47,747 nt of DNA from JBNKWA01 sp050299555 (GTDB taxonomy: Bacteria; Pseudomonadota; Alphaproteobacteria; Rhodobacterales; Rhodobacteraceae). Of this stretch, positions 34,496-42,920 are shown piece by piece. Location: assembly GCA_050299555.1 (NCBI GenBank), contig JBNKWA010000017.1, positions 1 to 47,747 on the forward strand, in the 5' to 3' direction. Under the pieces are notes generated by a model that was not told where the DNA came from, did no database searches, and saw nothing but the letters and a program-made list of their open reading frames with translations. How positions within the stretch are numbered: the first letter of the stretch is position 1; each line of letters starts with the position of its first letter. A program made the translations under genes and the position numbers.

Positions 34496-35395
34496 ATGCG
34501 CATCGGCTTCGACTATGGCGGCACCAAGATCGCGGGGATCGCGCTCGACGAGGATGGTCACGAACTGGCCAAGGGCCGGGTGCCGACGCCGCGCCACGAC
34601 TACGAAGGCGGCATCGCCGCGATCAAGGGACTGATGCAAAAGCTCGAGGCCGAAGCGGGCGAGCAATGCGACACGGTGGGCATCGGCGTGCCCGGCTCGG
34701 TGGACCGCAACAGCGGCCGGGTGACCTTGGGCAATTCGGTGTGGCTGCACGGCCACGACCTGAGGGGCGATCTGTCCAGGGCGCTCGACCGGCCGGTCAG
34801 GATCGCCAACGACGCCAACTGCTTTGCCCTCAGCGAGGCGGTGGACGGCGGCGGCGCCGGTCTGTCGGTGGTCTTCGGCATCATCCTCGGCACCGGGGTC
34901 GGCGGCGGCATCGTTGTCGACGGACGGCTGATCGAGGGGGTGAACGCCATCGGCGGCGAGTGGGGCCATATCCCGCTGCCCTCGCCCCGGGACGACGAGC
35001 GGCCGGGGCCGCTGTGCAGTTGCGGCGTTGCCGGCCATTGCGAGGCCTGGCTGTCGGGGCCGAGCCTTGCCGCCGACCATGCCCGGGTGAACGGGCTGGG
35101 GGCGGACGCGCCGGCGGCGCCGGCGGTGATCGCGGCGGCGGAGCAGGGCGATGCGGCGGCCACGGCGACGCTGGAACGCTTCGAGGACCGGCTGGCACGG
35201 GCGCTGGCCAGCGTGGTCAACGTGCTCGACCCCGACGTGATCGTCGTCGGCGGCGGGCTGTCGAACGTCGCCCGCTTCTACCAGACGGTTCCGCCGCTGA
35301 TGAAGCCGCACATCTTCGGCGACAAGTTCAACACCCGGCTGGTGCAGAACCGGCACGGCGATTCCTCGGGTGTGCGCGGCGCCGCCTGGTTGTAG
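34496..35395 (+). CDS. ROK-family sugar kinase (fructokinase-like)
   Basis: A 299-aa ATP-dependent sugar kinase of the ROK family. It shows IGFDYGGTKIAG (phosphate 1), VGIGVPGSVDR, NDANCFALSE with the catalytic aspartate, GTGVGGGIVV and the zinc-site region CSCGVAGHCEAWLSGPS. The ending resembles Mak-type fructokinases and N-acetylglucosamine kinases. The usual zinc motif CxCGxxGCxE reads CSCGVAGHCE here, so the third cysteine is shifted by one position and a histidine takes its usual place. The start has GGAACGGAAC upstream. It follows the OCD gene by 69 bp and has no clear pathway partner. Confidence 0.88.
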   Translation: MRIGFDYGGTKIAGIALDEDGHELAKGRVPTPRHDYEGGIAAIKGLMQKLEAEAGEQCDTVGIGVPGSVDRNSGRVTLGNSVWLHGHDLRGDLSRALDRPVRIANDANCFALSEAVDGGGAGLSVVFGIILGTGVGGGIVVDGRLIEGVNAIGGEWGHIPLPSPRDDERPGPLCSCGVAGHCEAWLSGPSLAADHARVNGLGADAPAAPAVIAAAEQGDAAATATLERFEDRLARALASVVNVLDPDVIVVGGGLSNVARFYQTVPPLMKPHIFGDKFNTRLVQNRHGDSSGVRGAAWL

Positions 35396-35446
35396 CGCGC
35401 CTGCCCCCCTGGGTGACCCTGAACCGGCCCCCCGGAAACCGCCCGA

Positions 35447-38143
35447 TCACTCCGCTGCGCGCGAGCCTGCCGCGGCTGCCGGCAGGGTCAGGCGGAACAC
35501 CGCCCCCCGATCGGAAGGCTGGATGGTCAGGTCGCCATCCATGTTGCGCATGATCTCGCGGCTGATCGGCAGCCCAAGCCCGGCGCTGCCGGCCTGGGTC
35601 GCCTCGTCGAGACGGCCGAACTTCTCGAAGGCGCGCTCGTGATCGGCACTGCCGATGCCGGGGCCGTTGTCGCTGACGTCGAGCCATACCCTGCCGCCCA
35701 CCTGGCCCGCCTCGATGCGGATCGCCGGATGCGCGGCCTTGCCGTATTTCACCGCGTTCGAGATCAGGTTGATCAGCACCTGCGCCAGCCGGTCGTGATC
35801 GGCGACGACCACAGCGTTCATGCCCTGTTGCTCGACCGTCAGGCTGACACCGGCGGCGGTGCGCAGGCCCTCGGTGCTGCTGGCGGCGGTGCCCACCACG
35901 TCGCCGATCCGCACCGGCCGCAGGCGCCATTGCACCCGGCCCGATTCCAGCACCGACAAGTCGAGGATCTCGTCCAGAAGCCGCGTCAGCCGCTGGCTTT
36001 CGTCGTGGATGATGCCGACGAAGCGCGTGCGGTCCTCGGCCGGCAGGCCCTCGGTATCGCGCAGGATCTCGGCGAACGAGCGGATCGAGGTCATCGGCGT
36101 CCTGAGCTCGTGGCTGACCTGGCTGAGGAAGGCGTCCTTCTGCTCGCCCAGCTTCATCAGCCGGATATTGGCCTCGCGGAGCTGCGCTGCGGTGTCGGAA
36201 AGCTCCCGCGACTGCCGTTCCAGCGTCTGCGAGTACTCGACGATCTGCGCCGTCTCGTCGGCCATGCGGATCAGCTCGTCCACCGAGACGCTGCCCGAGC
36301 CGGTGATCTGGCTGACCAGCGCATGGGCCGAGGCGGCGCCCACCGAGCCGGTCAGCCGCCGCTCGACCCGGGCGATGAACTCCTCGGTGGCGTCGGGCAG
36401 GCCCAGGGTCTTGCCCTGGTCCCGCGCCGCCTCGGCGAACAACCGGTGCGACTCCTCGGTGCCGAGGATGCGCTGGGCCAGGGTATAGAGGTCCTCTGAC
36501 GTCGCCGAGCGCTGGATCACCGTGTTGCGGCCCGGCTCGGCCAGCCGGAATACGTCCACGAACTGGCTGGTCTGGATGCGCTCCAGCACCCCTGGCGTGG
36601 TCATCAGAGATACCGCCACCAGAAGCCCGGCATTCAGCACCATCGAGAAGAAGACCGTGTGCACCAGCGGGTCCATGCCGGTCATCCCGAACAGGGCCTG
36701 CGGGCGCAGCCAGGCGATCCCGGCGGGGCCGTCGCGGATCGTTGCCTCGCCAAGCAGGAAGGCGCCCTCGAAGCTCGGCAGGAACAGCGTGTAGAGCCAC
36801 ACCGCAAAGCCGGCGAGGATCCCGGCCAGCGCGCCCTTGCCGGTGGCGCCGCGCCAGAACAGCCCCGCCATGATCGAGGGCAGAAGCTGCGCCACGCCGG
36901 CAAAGGCGATCAGCCCGATGGCCGCCAGCGCCGCCGTCTCGCCGGTCAGCAGCAGGTAGACATAGCCCAGGCCCAGCACCAGCACGATGGCGATGCGGCG
37001 GCTGGCAAGGACCGCGCGCCTGACGTCGCCGCTGGTCTGCACCCGGCTGGCGGTCAGCCGCAGCCACACCGGCAGGGCGATGTGGTTCGAGATCATCGTC
37101 GACAGCGCGATGGCGGCGACGATCACCATCGAGGTCGAGGCCGAGAAGCCGCCGATGAAGGCGAAGAGCGCCAGCGTGCTTGCACCGTGCACCAGCGGCA
37201 GCGTCAGCACATAGAGGTCGGTATTGGATACCGGCGGCAGCAGCGCCCGGCCGGCCAGCGCAATCGGCAGCACGAAGAGCGAGATCAGGAACAGGTACAG
37301 CGGGAAGGCCCAGGCGGCGGTGGCCAGATGGCGCTCGTCGGCATTCTCCACCACCATGACCTGGAACATGCGCGGCAGGCAGACGATGGCGGCGGCCGAC
37401 AGGAAGGTCAGGGTGACCCAGCGCGGCCCGAAGATGTTCTCGGCCATCAGTGCCGGCAGGTCGGCGGCCGCAAACACCGCCGGCGGGCCGTCGAACAGCA
37501 CCCAGACCACGAAGACGCCCACCGCCAGCAGGGCAAGCAGCTTGACCACCGCCTCGACCGCGATCGCGGTGACGACGCCATGGTGCTGCTCGTTGGCATC
37601 GACGTTGCGAGTGCCGAACAGGATCGTGAACAGCGCCAGCCCGGCGGCGATCCAGAGCGCGGTCACGTTCGCGTCGGTGTTCGGTCCGCCCGGCTCGCTG
37701 GGGAAGGCGGCGAAGCTGAGCGTCAGCGACTTGAGCTGCAACGCGATATAGGGCGTGGTGCCGACAACGCTGAGCAGCGTGACCACGACGCCGATGGCCG
37801 GGCTCTTGCCATAGCGCGAGCTGAGCAGGTCGGCGACCGAGGTGATGCGCTGGGCATGGCCGATCCGGACCAGCTTGCGCAAGAGCCACCACCAGCACAG
37901 GAACATCAGCGACGGGCCGATATAGATGGTGGCGAATTCCAGCCCGCCACGAGCCGCGGTGCCGACGGCGCCGTAAAAGGTCCAGCCGGTGCAGTAGACC
38001 GACAGCGACAGGGTGTAGACCAGCGGCGTGCGGGTCCAGCCGCCGCGGCCGCTGCGGGCCCGCCGGTCGGCCCAGAACGCGATCAGGAACAGGAAGGCGG
38101 CGTAGCTGATGCTGACCAGCGCCAGGATGTTGCCGCTGGGCAT
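35447..38143 (-). CDS. SLC5 symporter-like sensor histidine kinase (CrbS/CbrA type)
   Basis: An 898-aa hybrid of a sodium/solute symporter and a histidine kinase. Residues 1-515 form about 13 membrane segments of the SLC5 fold (CTGWTFYGAVGTAARGGLEF, TSVADLLSSRYGKS). Residues about 540-620 are the cytoplasmic STAC-type link, followed by a coiled coil (635-668). The DHp domain has H678 in SHELRTPMTSIRSF. The ATPase domain has the N-box NLISNAVKYG, DNGPGIG and GSAGLGL. No receiver or PAS domain is fused. In Vibrio and Pseudomonas, CrbS, which has this architecture, controls acs; acs lies 8 kb away here. It is the third gene after a response regulator and an 82-aa membrane protein, spaced by 3 bp. 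Confidence 0.92.
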   Translation of the reverse strand: MPSGNILALVSISYAAFLFLIAFWADRRARSGRGGWTRTPLVYTLSLSVYCTGWTFYGAVGTAARGGLEFATIYIGPSLMFLCWWWLLRKLVRIGHAQRITSVADLLSSRYGKSPAIGVVVTLLSVVGTTPYIALQLKSLTLSFAAFPSEPGGPNTDANVTALWIAAGLALFTILFGTRNVDANEQHHGVVTAIAVEAVVKLLALLAVGVFVVWVLFDGPPAVFAAADLPALMAENIFGPRWVTLTFLSAAAIVCLPRMFQVMVVENADERHLATAAWAFPLYLFLISLFVLPIALAGRALLPPVSNTDLYVLTLPLVHGASTLALFAFIGGFSASTSMVIVAAIALSTMISNHIALPVWLRLTASRVQTSGDVRRAVLASRRIAIVLVLGLGYVYLLLTGETAALAAIGLIAFAGVAQLLPSIMAGLFWRGATGKGALAGILAGFAVWLYTLFLPSFEGAFLLGEATIRDGPAGIAWLRPQALFGMTGMDPLVHTVFFSMVLNAGLLVAVSLMTTPGVLERIQTSQFVDVFRLAEPGRNTVIQRSATSEDLYTLAQRILGTEESHRLFAEAARDQGKTLGLPDATEEFIARVERRLTGSVGAASAHALVSQITGSGSVSVDELIRMADETAQIVEYSQTLERQSRELSDTAAQLREANIRLMKLGEQKDAFLSQVSHELRTPMTSIRSFAEILRDTEGLPAEDRTRFVGIIHDESQRLTRLLDEILDLSVLESGRVQWRLRPVRIGDVVGTAASSTEGLRTAAGVSLTVEQQGMNAVVVADHDRLAQVLINLISNAVKYGKAAHPAIRIEAGQVGGRVWLDVSDNGPGIGSADHERAFEKFGRLDEATQAGSAGLGLPISREIMRNMDGDLTIQPSDRGAVFRLTLPAAAAGSRAAE

Positions 38144-38146
38144 GCG

Positions 38147-38395
38147 TCAGCCCGGCTCGTCGGCCCGGGTCAGGATGCGGGCCATGCGCATGGCGAACAC
38201 GATCAGCCCCAGCCAGGCGGTGAAGACGAACACCACCGCCCGCGGCACGCCGAAAAGCCGCGCCGGACCGGCGGCGATGTCGAGCAGGGGCGAGCACAGC
38301 AGCAGAATGCCGAGGACAGCCAGCGCGATGGCGCTGTCGCGGCGCCGCTCGCGGCGATGGGCGCGCAGCGCCAGGTCGGACTGGGCGTCGCTCAT
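38147..38395 (-). CDS. Small two-span membrane protein
   Basis: An 82-aa protein with a basic N-terminus (HRRERRRDS) and two hydrophobic segments (about 23-44 and 48-70). Its start overlaps the response-regulator stop by 4 bp (ATGA), and its stop lies 3 bp before the SLC5-kinase start, so it belongs to this operon. SLC5-type carriers are often encoded with a small membrane partner (for example DUF485 YjcH with ActP). By analogy it may assemble with the kinase's transport domain, but this is inference. I do not recognise a named family. Confidence 0.78.
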   Translation of the reverse strand: MSDAQSDLALRAHRRERRRDSAIALAVLGILLLCSPLLDIAAGPARLFGVPRAVVFVFTAWLGLIVFAMRMARILTRADEPG

Positions 38396-38772
38396 GAGCT
38401 CTCGCCCACCGGTTCGGCAAGCTCCCTGACCGCCTGCATCAGCTCGGTGTTGGAGAACGGCTTGGTCATGAAGCGGGTGACGCCGATCGCCTCGGCCGTC
38501 TCGCGGTCGCGGGGCTGCCCGCGCGCGGTCAGCATCAGCACCGGCAGCGCCTCGTGCCCGCCCTGGCGCAAGTCGCGCAGGATGTCAAAGCCGCTTCGGT
38601 TCGGCAGCATCACATCAAGGATCAGCAGATCCGCGGCATCGGCCCGGACCCGCGCCACCGCCCGCCCGCCATCGTGTTCGATCGCCACCTGATAGCCGGC
38701 ATGAGTAAGCAGGAATCGCAGGGTCTCGGCGATGTTGGGCTCGTCCTCGACAATCAACACCTTGCGCGGCAC
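38392..38772 (-). CDS. Single-domain response regulator
   Basis: A 126-aa receiver with no output domain. I chose the GTG at 38772, which has GGGGGA about 8 nt upstream and begins just before the first strand (PRKVLIVEDEP). Longer starts at 38787 and 38811 exist. The acidic pocket EDE, phospho-acceptor D53 (LLILDVMLP), the conserved T82 (VLMLTARG) and K104 (FMTKPFS) are all present, so it should be phosphorylatable. It is the first gene of the kinase operon. Since it has no DNA-binding part, its partner must be another protein. The ScfR regulator next door contains a DHp-like segment that could be that partner (see findings). Confidence 0.88.
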   Translation of the reverse strand: MPRKVLIVEDEPNIAETLRFLLTHAGYQVAIEHDGGRAVARVRADAADLLILDVMLPNRSGFDILRDLRQGGHEALPVLMLTARGQPRDRETAEAIGVTRFMTKPFSNTELMQAVRELAEPVGESS

Positions 38773-38881
38773 GCCAGTTTCCCCCATGGCGCCGGAGCGG
38801 TTTCCGGTCACGGCGGTCGCATGCCGCCTTGCCCCGAAGGGTAGGGCAAGCTTGGCCGCACTGTCACGCAGAATCGGGGCC

Positions 38882-40225
38882 CTACGCGGTCAGCGCCGGT
38901 TCACTCCGGCGATCGCAGGTGCTGCGGCTGCAGATGCGGCAGCTGGTGCCCACCGGCTCCGGCGGTTCCGGCGGCAGCGGGAAGGGGTTGTCGTCCTCGG
39001 CCACCATCAACATCGCCGCGGTCAGCCCCCCGGGGGTGCCAAAGGCCGGCCCGTTGTCGCGCAGCGTCACCGCCAGCGCCACGAAGGCGCCGCCATTGTC
39101 GTGGTCGATGCGGCGGACAATCGGCACGCCGGGCTGGCCGAGACTTGCGAACAGCGGCCAGCGCAGACAGGCATTGCCGTGGCGCGGCAGCGGAAAGCCG
39201 GGCAGCGGCTGGCGCACCAGCGGATAGCCCGAGGCGGCGGCGACGATCAGCCCGAAGGCGGGCGCCTCGATGCGCGGCCGGCGCAGCACCGCCAGGCGCC
39301 GGAACACCGCGTGCAGCGATTGCCCGAAGCGCTGCGCCAGCCGGGCCGGATCATAGGTCGCCTCGCGGGCCGCCGCCGCAAATTCGGCCAGCGGCATGGC
39401 GCGCGCGTCCTCGGCATAGCGGCGCAGGTGCTCCTCGGCCAGAGCGCGGGCGGTGCCGCCGGCCACAACCGGGTTGGCGGCCAGAATCCGCGCCAGCGCG
39501 GCCTCGGTGCCCGCCTGCGCCGTTCCGGGATCGGGCGCTGCGGCGGCGGCGTCGATGTCGTCGAAGACAAAGCCGCGATCCGCCAGGAACCCGTCAAGCG
39601 CCTCCTGCGGAGTGACCGGTCCTTCCTCGGGCGCGGCGGCGCGCGCCAGATAGGCCGCCAGCGCCTCGGCCACCTGCGACAGCCGCAGGCTGTCCTCGTG
39701 CAGGTTGCGATAGAAGCGCCGGCGCTGGTCGTGGCTGATGTCGGGCACCTGGTTGAGGATCGCGGCGGTCGAGCGGATCGAGGTGAGCGAGGACAACATC
39801 CCGTGCACGCTCTCCTGCAGGAACGGGTCGTGGGTCAGCCGGTCGCTGAGCGCCGCGATCACGGCCTGCTGGTCGCGGATGCGGCGCTCGCTGCGGGCCA
39901 GCATGCGGGCCCAGCCGGGGGCCTGGGCAAGAAGCTGTTCGGGCGGCAGGGCGGTATCGGCCAGGTCGGGCGCGGCGGCGGCGGCCTCGCGCAGCTCGGC
40001 CAGCAGCGCGGCGTCGGCGGCGCCGGAAAGCTGCGCCGGCGACACGGTCAGCGCCCGGGCGATGGCGCTCAGCACCCGCCCCCCCGCGGGCCGGCGGTCA
40101 TGTTCGATCAGATTCAGATACGAGGCCGATATCCCGGCGGCGCTGGCCAGGGCCCGCTGCGACATATGCCGCCGGCGACGTTGTTCGCGAATGCGGGTTC
40201 CGGCATGTGCGGCGGACGCGGCCAT
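38882..40225 (-). CDS. ScfR-type short-chain acyl-CoA regulator (XRE HTH) with DHp-like domain
   Basis: A transcription factor of the family that includes PccR of Rhodobacter and RamB. These sense acyl-CoA and control propionate or acetate assimilation. The ATG at 40225 follows GGGGG by 9 nt (447 aa). Residues about 9-63 are an XRE helix-turn-helix (MSQRALASAAGISASYLNLIE). The C-terminal domain (about 260-445) has the family layout with three cysteines, C429, C432 and C437 (CRICSRSTC). Between them residues 133-191 align without gaps to the DHp region of the neighbouring histidine kinase, including H141. It is divergent from the Liv-type importer with about 200 bp between, holding candidate ScfR sites. 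Its function in short-chain acid control is inferred from the family. Confidence 0.87.
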   Translation of the reverse strand: MAASAAHAGTRIREQRRRRHMSQRALASAAGISASYLNLIEHDRRPAGGRVLSAIARALTVSPAQLSGAADAALLAELREAAAAAPDLADTALPPEQLLAQAPGWARMLARSERRIRDQQAVIAALSDRLTHDPFLQESVHGMLSSLTSIRSTAAILNQVPDISHDQRRRFYRNLHEDSLRLSQVAEALAAYLARAAAPEEGPVTPQEALDGFLADRGFVFDDIDAAAAAPDPGTAQAGTEAALARILAANPVVAGGTARALAEEHLRRYAEDARAMPLAEFAAAAREATYDPARLAQRFGQSLHAVFRRLAVLRRPRIEAPAFGLIVAAASGYPLVRQPLPGFPLPRHGNACLRWPLFASLGQPGVPIVRRIDHDNGGAFVALAVTLRDNGPAFGTPGGLTAAMLMVAEDDNPFPLPPEPPEPVGTSCRICSRSTCDRRSEPALTA

Positions 40226-40271
40226 GGACAAAGCCCCCGATAAACAGGCACTTGCTGCGCTGCAATGTGGA

Positions 40272-40289
40272 TTTGTTTACTTTTTTGCA
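40272..40289 (+). promoter_or_regulatory. Candidate ScfR/PccR site 1
   Basis: TTTGTTTA-CTTT-TTTGCA matches the PccR motif TTTGCAAA-N4-TTTGCA (as I recall it) at 11 of 14 positions, with the second half exact. It lies in the AT-rich divergent promoter of scfR and the importer, 47 nt upstream of the scfR start. Confidence 0.42.
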
Positions 40290-40307
40290 TAGCAGCACGA
40301 GAACAAG

Positions 40308-40325
40308 TTTACAAAATTTTTCATA
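40308..40325 (+). promoter_or_regulatory. Candidate ScfR/PccR site 2
   Basis: TTTACAAA-ATTT-TTCATA matches the same motif at 10 of 14 positions; the first half differs at one base. It is centred 36 nt from site 1 (centre to centre), between the two divergent genes. Confidence 0.35.
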
Positions 40326-40426
40326 CAAAGCAATCCGTTATTGAGAAATTAACAAAAGGGCCCAGAATGCTGGCCGTGGAAGACTTTGTTGCCACCACCT
40401 AGAAATGACTTGGGAGGAGCTTACCC

Positions 40427-41773
40427 ATGAACTCGTCGAAACTGACACGTCGAGGTCTGCTCAGGACGGGCGCTGTGCTCGGCGGTGCCGGCCTCGCAAT
40501 GCCGACGATCTTTACCAGCCGGGCGCGTGCCTTCACCAACGAACCCACCGGCTCGAACGTTGTGCTCGGTTTCAACGTGCCGCAGACCGGCCCCTATGCC
40601 GACGAGGGCATGGATGAGCTTCGGGCGCAGGAGCTTGCGGTCCAGCACCTGAACGGCGAAGGCGACGGCGGCTGCCTGAGCACGTTCTCGTCGAAGGTTC
40701 TCGATGGCACCGGCATCCTCGGCAAGAAGGTTGAGTTCGTCACCGGCGACACCCAGACCAAGTCGGATGCGGCCCGCGCCAGCGCCCAGTCGATGATCCA
40801 GAAGGACGGCGCGATCATGATCAACGGCGGCTCGTCCTCGGGCGTCGCCGTGGCCGTGCAGGGCCTCTGCCAGGAGGCGGGCGTGATCTTCATGGCCGGC
40901 CTGACCCACTCCAACGACACCACCGGCAAGGACAAGAAAGCGAACGGCTTCCGTCACTTCTTCAACGCCTACATGTCGGGCCGTGCGCTGGCGCCGGTGC
41001 TGCTCAACGCCTATGGCGCCGACCGCAAGGCCTATCACCTGACCGCCGACTACACCTGGGGCTGGACCCAGCAGGAATCGATCCAGGAGGCGACCGAGGA
41101 GATCGGCTGGCAGACCGTCAACAACGTGCTGACGCCGCTGGCCTCGACCGACTTCTCGTCCTACATCGCGCCGGTCCTGAACTCGGGCGCCGACGTGCTG
41201 ATCCTGAACCACTACGGCGGCAACATGGTCAACTCGCTGACCCAGGCCGTGCAGTTCGGCCTCCGCGACAAGCAGGTGAACGGCAAGAACTTCGAGATCG
41301 TCGTGCCGCTTTATTCCGAGCTGATGGCCAAGGGCGCCGGCGAGAACATCAAGGGCGTCTACGGCTCGGCCAACTGGACCTGGACGCTGGGCGACGACGG
41401 CACCAAGGCCTTCGTGAAGTCCTTCGGCGAGAAGTACGGCTTCCCGCCGTCGAACGCGGCCCAGACCTGCTACGCCCAGGTGCTGCTCTACGCCGATGCG
41501 GTGCAGCGGGCAGGCTCGTTCGATCCCTGCGCCGTCGCCGAGGCGCTGGAGGGCTTCGAGTTCGACGGTCTCGGCAACGGCCCGACGCTGTATCGCGCCG
41601 CCGATCACCAGTGCTTCAAGGACGTCGTGGTTCTGAAGGGCAAGGAAAACCCCGAGAACGAATACGACACCCTCGAGGTCGTGGAAGTCACGCCGCGGGC
41701 GCAGGTGGAATACGCGCCCGATCACCCGATGTTCGCCGGCGGCGATCTCGGCGCCTGCAACCCCGGGGCCTGA
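40427..41773 (+). CDS. Liv-type ABC transporter substrate-binding protein
   Basis: A 448-aa periplasmic binding protein of the branched-chain amino acid/HAAT family. The twin-arginine leader is clear (LTRRGLLRTGAVLGGAG). The start has GGAGGAGC 6-13 nt upstream. The ligand domains contain FNVPQTGPYADEGMDE and GSSSGVAVAVQGLCQE, followed by hinge-type segments. There is a cysteine-containing C-terminal tail (DLGACNPGA). Members of this family also bind aromatic and aliphatic carboxylates, amides and urea, so leucine should not be assumed. Its place between an ScfR-type regulator and acs points to a short-chain carboxylate or a precursor, by inference. A stable hairpin separates it from the permease genes. 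Confidence 0.9.
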   Translation: MNSSKLTRRGLLRTGAVLGGAGLAMPTIFTSRARAFTNEPTGSNVVLGFNVPQTGPYADEGMDELRAQELAVQHLNGEGDGGCLSTFSSKVLDGTGILGKKVEFVTGDTQTKSDAARASAQSMIQKDGAIMINGGSSSGVAVAVQGLCQEAGVIFMAGLTHSNDTTGKDKKANGFRHFFNAYMSGRALAPVLLNAYGADRKAYHLTADYTWGWTQQESIQEATEEIGWQTVNNVLTPLASTDFSSYIAPVLNSGADVLILNHYGGNMVNSLTQAVQFGLRDKQVNGKNFEIVVPLYSELMAKGAGENIKGVYGSANWTWTLGDDGTKAFVKSFGEKYGFPPSNAAQTCYAQVLLYADAVQRAGSFDPCAVAEALEGFEFDGLGNGPTLYRAADHQCFKDVVVLKGKENPENEYDTLEVVEVTPRAQVEYAPDHPMFAGGDLGACNPGA

Positions 41774-41783
41774 TCCCCGATCC

Positions 41784-41806
41784 GGGGTACGCGTCCAGCG
41801 TACCCC
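41784..41806 (+). promoter_or_regulatory. Intercistronic hairpin after binding-protein gene
   Basis: A 9-bp perfect stem GGGGTACGC/GCGTACCCC with loop GTCCA, 10 nt after the binding-protein stop, without a T-run. It probably protects the upstream mRNA or gives partial termination, so that binding protein exceeds permease. Confidence 0.55.
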
Positions 41807-41872
41807 ACCCACCCTCAGTCGCCGCGCCCCCCGACGGGGACGCGGTTCGATCCATAGCACCGAGTGGGGACC

Positions 41873-42916
41873 ATGGACGCCTTTCTGCTGCAAATCCTGA
41901 ACGGGCTCGACAAGGGCAGCGCCTATGCGCTGATCGCCCTCGGCCTGACGCTGATCTTCGGCACGCTCGGTGTGGTGAACTTCGCCCATGGCGCGCTGTT
42001 CATGATCGGCGCCTTCTGCGCGGTGACGCTGAACAAGATCTTCACCCTGTCCAAGATCACCATCGACCCCGAGAAGAAGGACTTCCTGGGCAATCCGATG
42101 CAGATCAAGACGCCCTATCTCGAGGCCTGGCTCGGGGATTTCGGCACCACCCTGATGGACTGGTCGGTGCCGCTGGCGATCCTGTTCTCGATCCCGATCA
42201 TGATGGTCATTGGCTATGTCATGGAACGGGGCCTCATCAAGCACTTCTACAAGCGCCCCCATGCCGACCAGATCCTGGTCACCTTCGGCCTGGCCATCGT
42301 CGTGCAGGAGATCGTCAAGGCGTTCTACGGCGCCAACCCGATCCCGACGCCGGCGCCTGACATGCTGGTGGGCTCGTTCGATTTCGGCGCCCTGCTCGGC
42401 CTTGCCCCCGGCGCCGTCATCTACCCCTTGTGGCGCCTGGTCTACTTCTGCTTCGCCGCGGCGGTGATCGGCGGGGTCTTCGCCTTCCTCAACTACACCA
42501 CCTTCGGCATGGTGGTCCGCGCTGGCATGGCCGACCGCGAGACGGTGGGGATCCTCGGCATCAACATCGATCGCCGCTTCACCTTCATGTTCGGCCTTGC
42601 CGCCTGCGTGGCCGGCGCCGCCGGCGTCATGTACACGCCCATCAACTCGCCCAACTACCACATGGGCATGGATTTCCTGGTGCTGAGCTTCGTTGTGGTC
42701 GTGGTCGGCGGCATGGGCTCTCTGCCCGGCGCCGTGGCCGCCGGCTTCCTGCTCGGCATCCTCGAAAGCTTCGCCTCGATGAACGAGGTCAAAAGCTTCT
42801 TCGAGGCCCTCTATCTGCCTTCGATCGACCAGATCATCATCTATCTGGTCGCCGTCATCATTCTGCTGACCCGCCCGCGCGGCCTGATGGGCCGCAAGGG
42901 CGTCATGGAGGACTGA
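41873..42916 (+). CDS. Liv-type ABC transporter permease LivH-like
   Basis: A 347-aa inner-membrane permease of the LivH class. The N-terminal hallmark GLDKGSAYALIALGLTLIFGTLGVVNFAHG (residues about 12-41) is diagnostic. A roughly 30-residue charged insertion (KITIDPEKKDFLGNPMQIK, about 60-80) extends the first extracytoplasmic loop beyond the usual LivH length. VVVVGGMGSLPGAVAAGFLLG near the C-terminus is typical. The ATG at 41873 has GGGG 3-6 nt upstream; a GTG at 41864 is possible. It pairs with the LivM-like subunit 4 bp downstream. Confidence 0.93.
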   Translation: MDAFLLQILNGLDKGSAYALIALGLTLIFGTLGVVNFAHGALFMIGAFCAVTLNKIFTLSKITIDPEKKDFLGNPMQIKTPYLEAWLGDFGTTLMDWSVPLAILFSIPIMMVIGYVMERGLIKHFYKRPHADQILVTFGLAIVVQEIVKAFYGANPIPTPAPDMLVGSFDFGALLGLAPGAVIYPLWRLVYFCFAAAVIGGVFAFLNYTTFGMVVRAGMADRETVGILGINIDRRFTFMFGLAACVAGAAGVMYTPINSPNYHMGMDFLVLSFVVVVVGGMGSLPGAVAAGFLLGILESFASMNEVKSFFEALYLPSIDQIIIYLVAVIILLTRPRGLMGRKGVMED

Positions 42917-42920
42917 GCCC

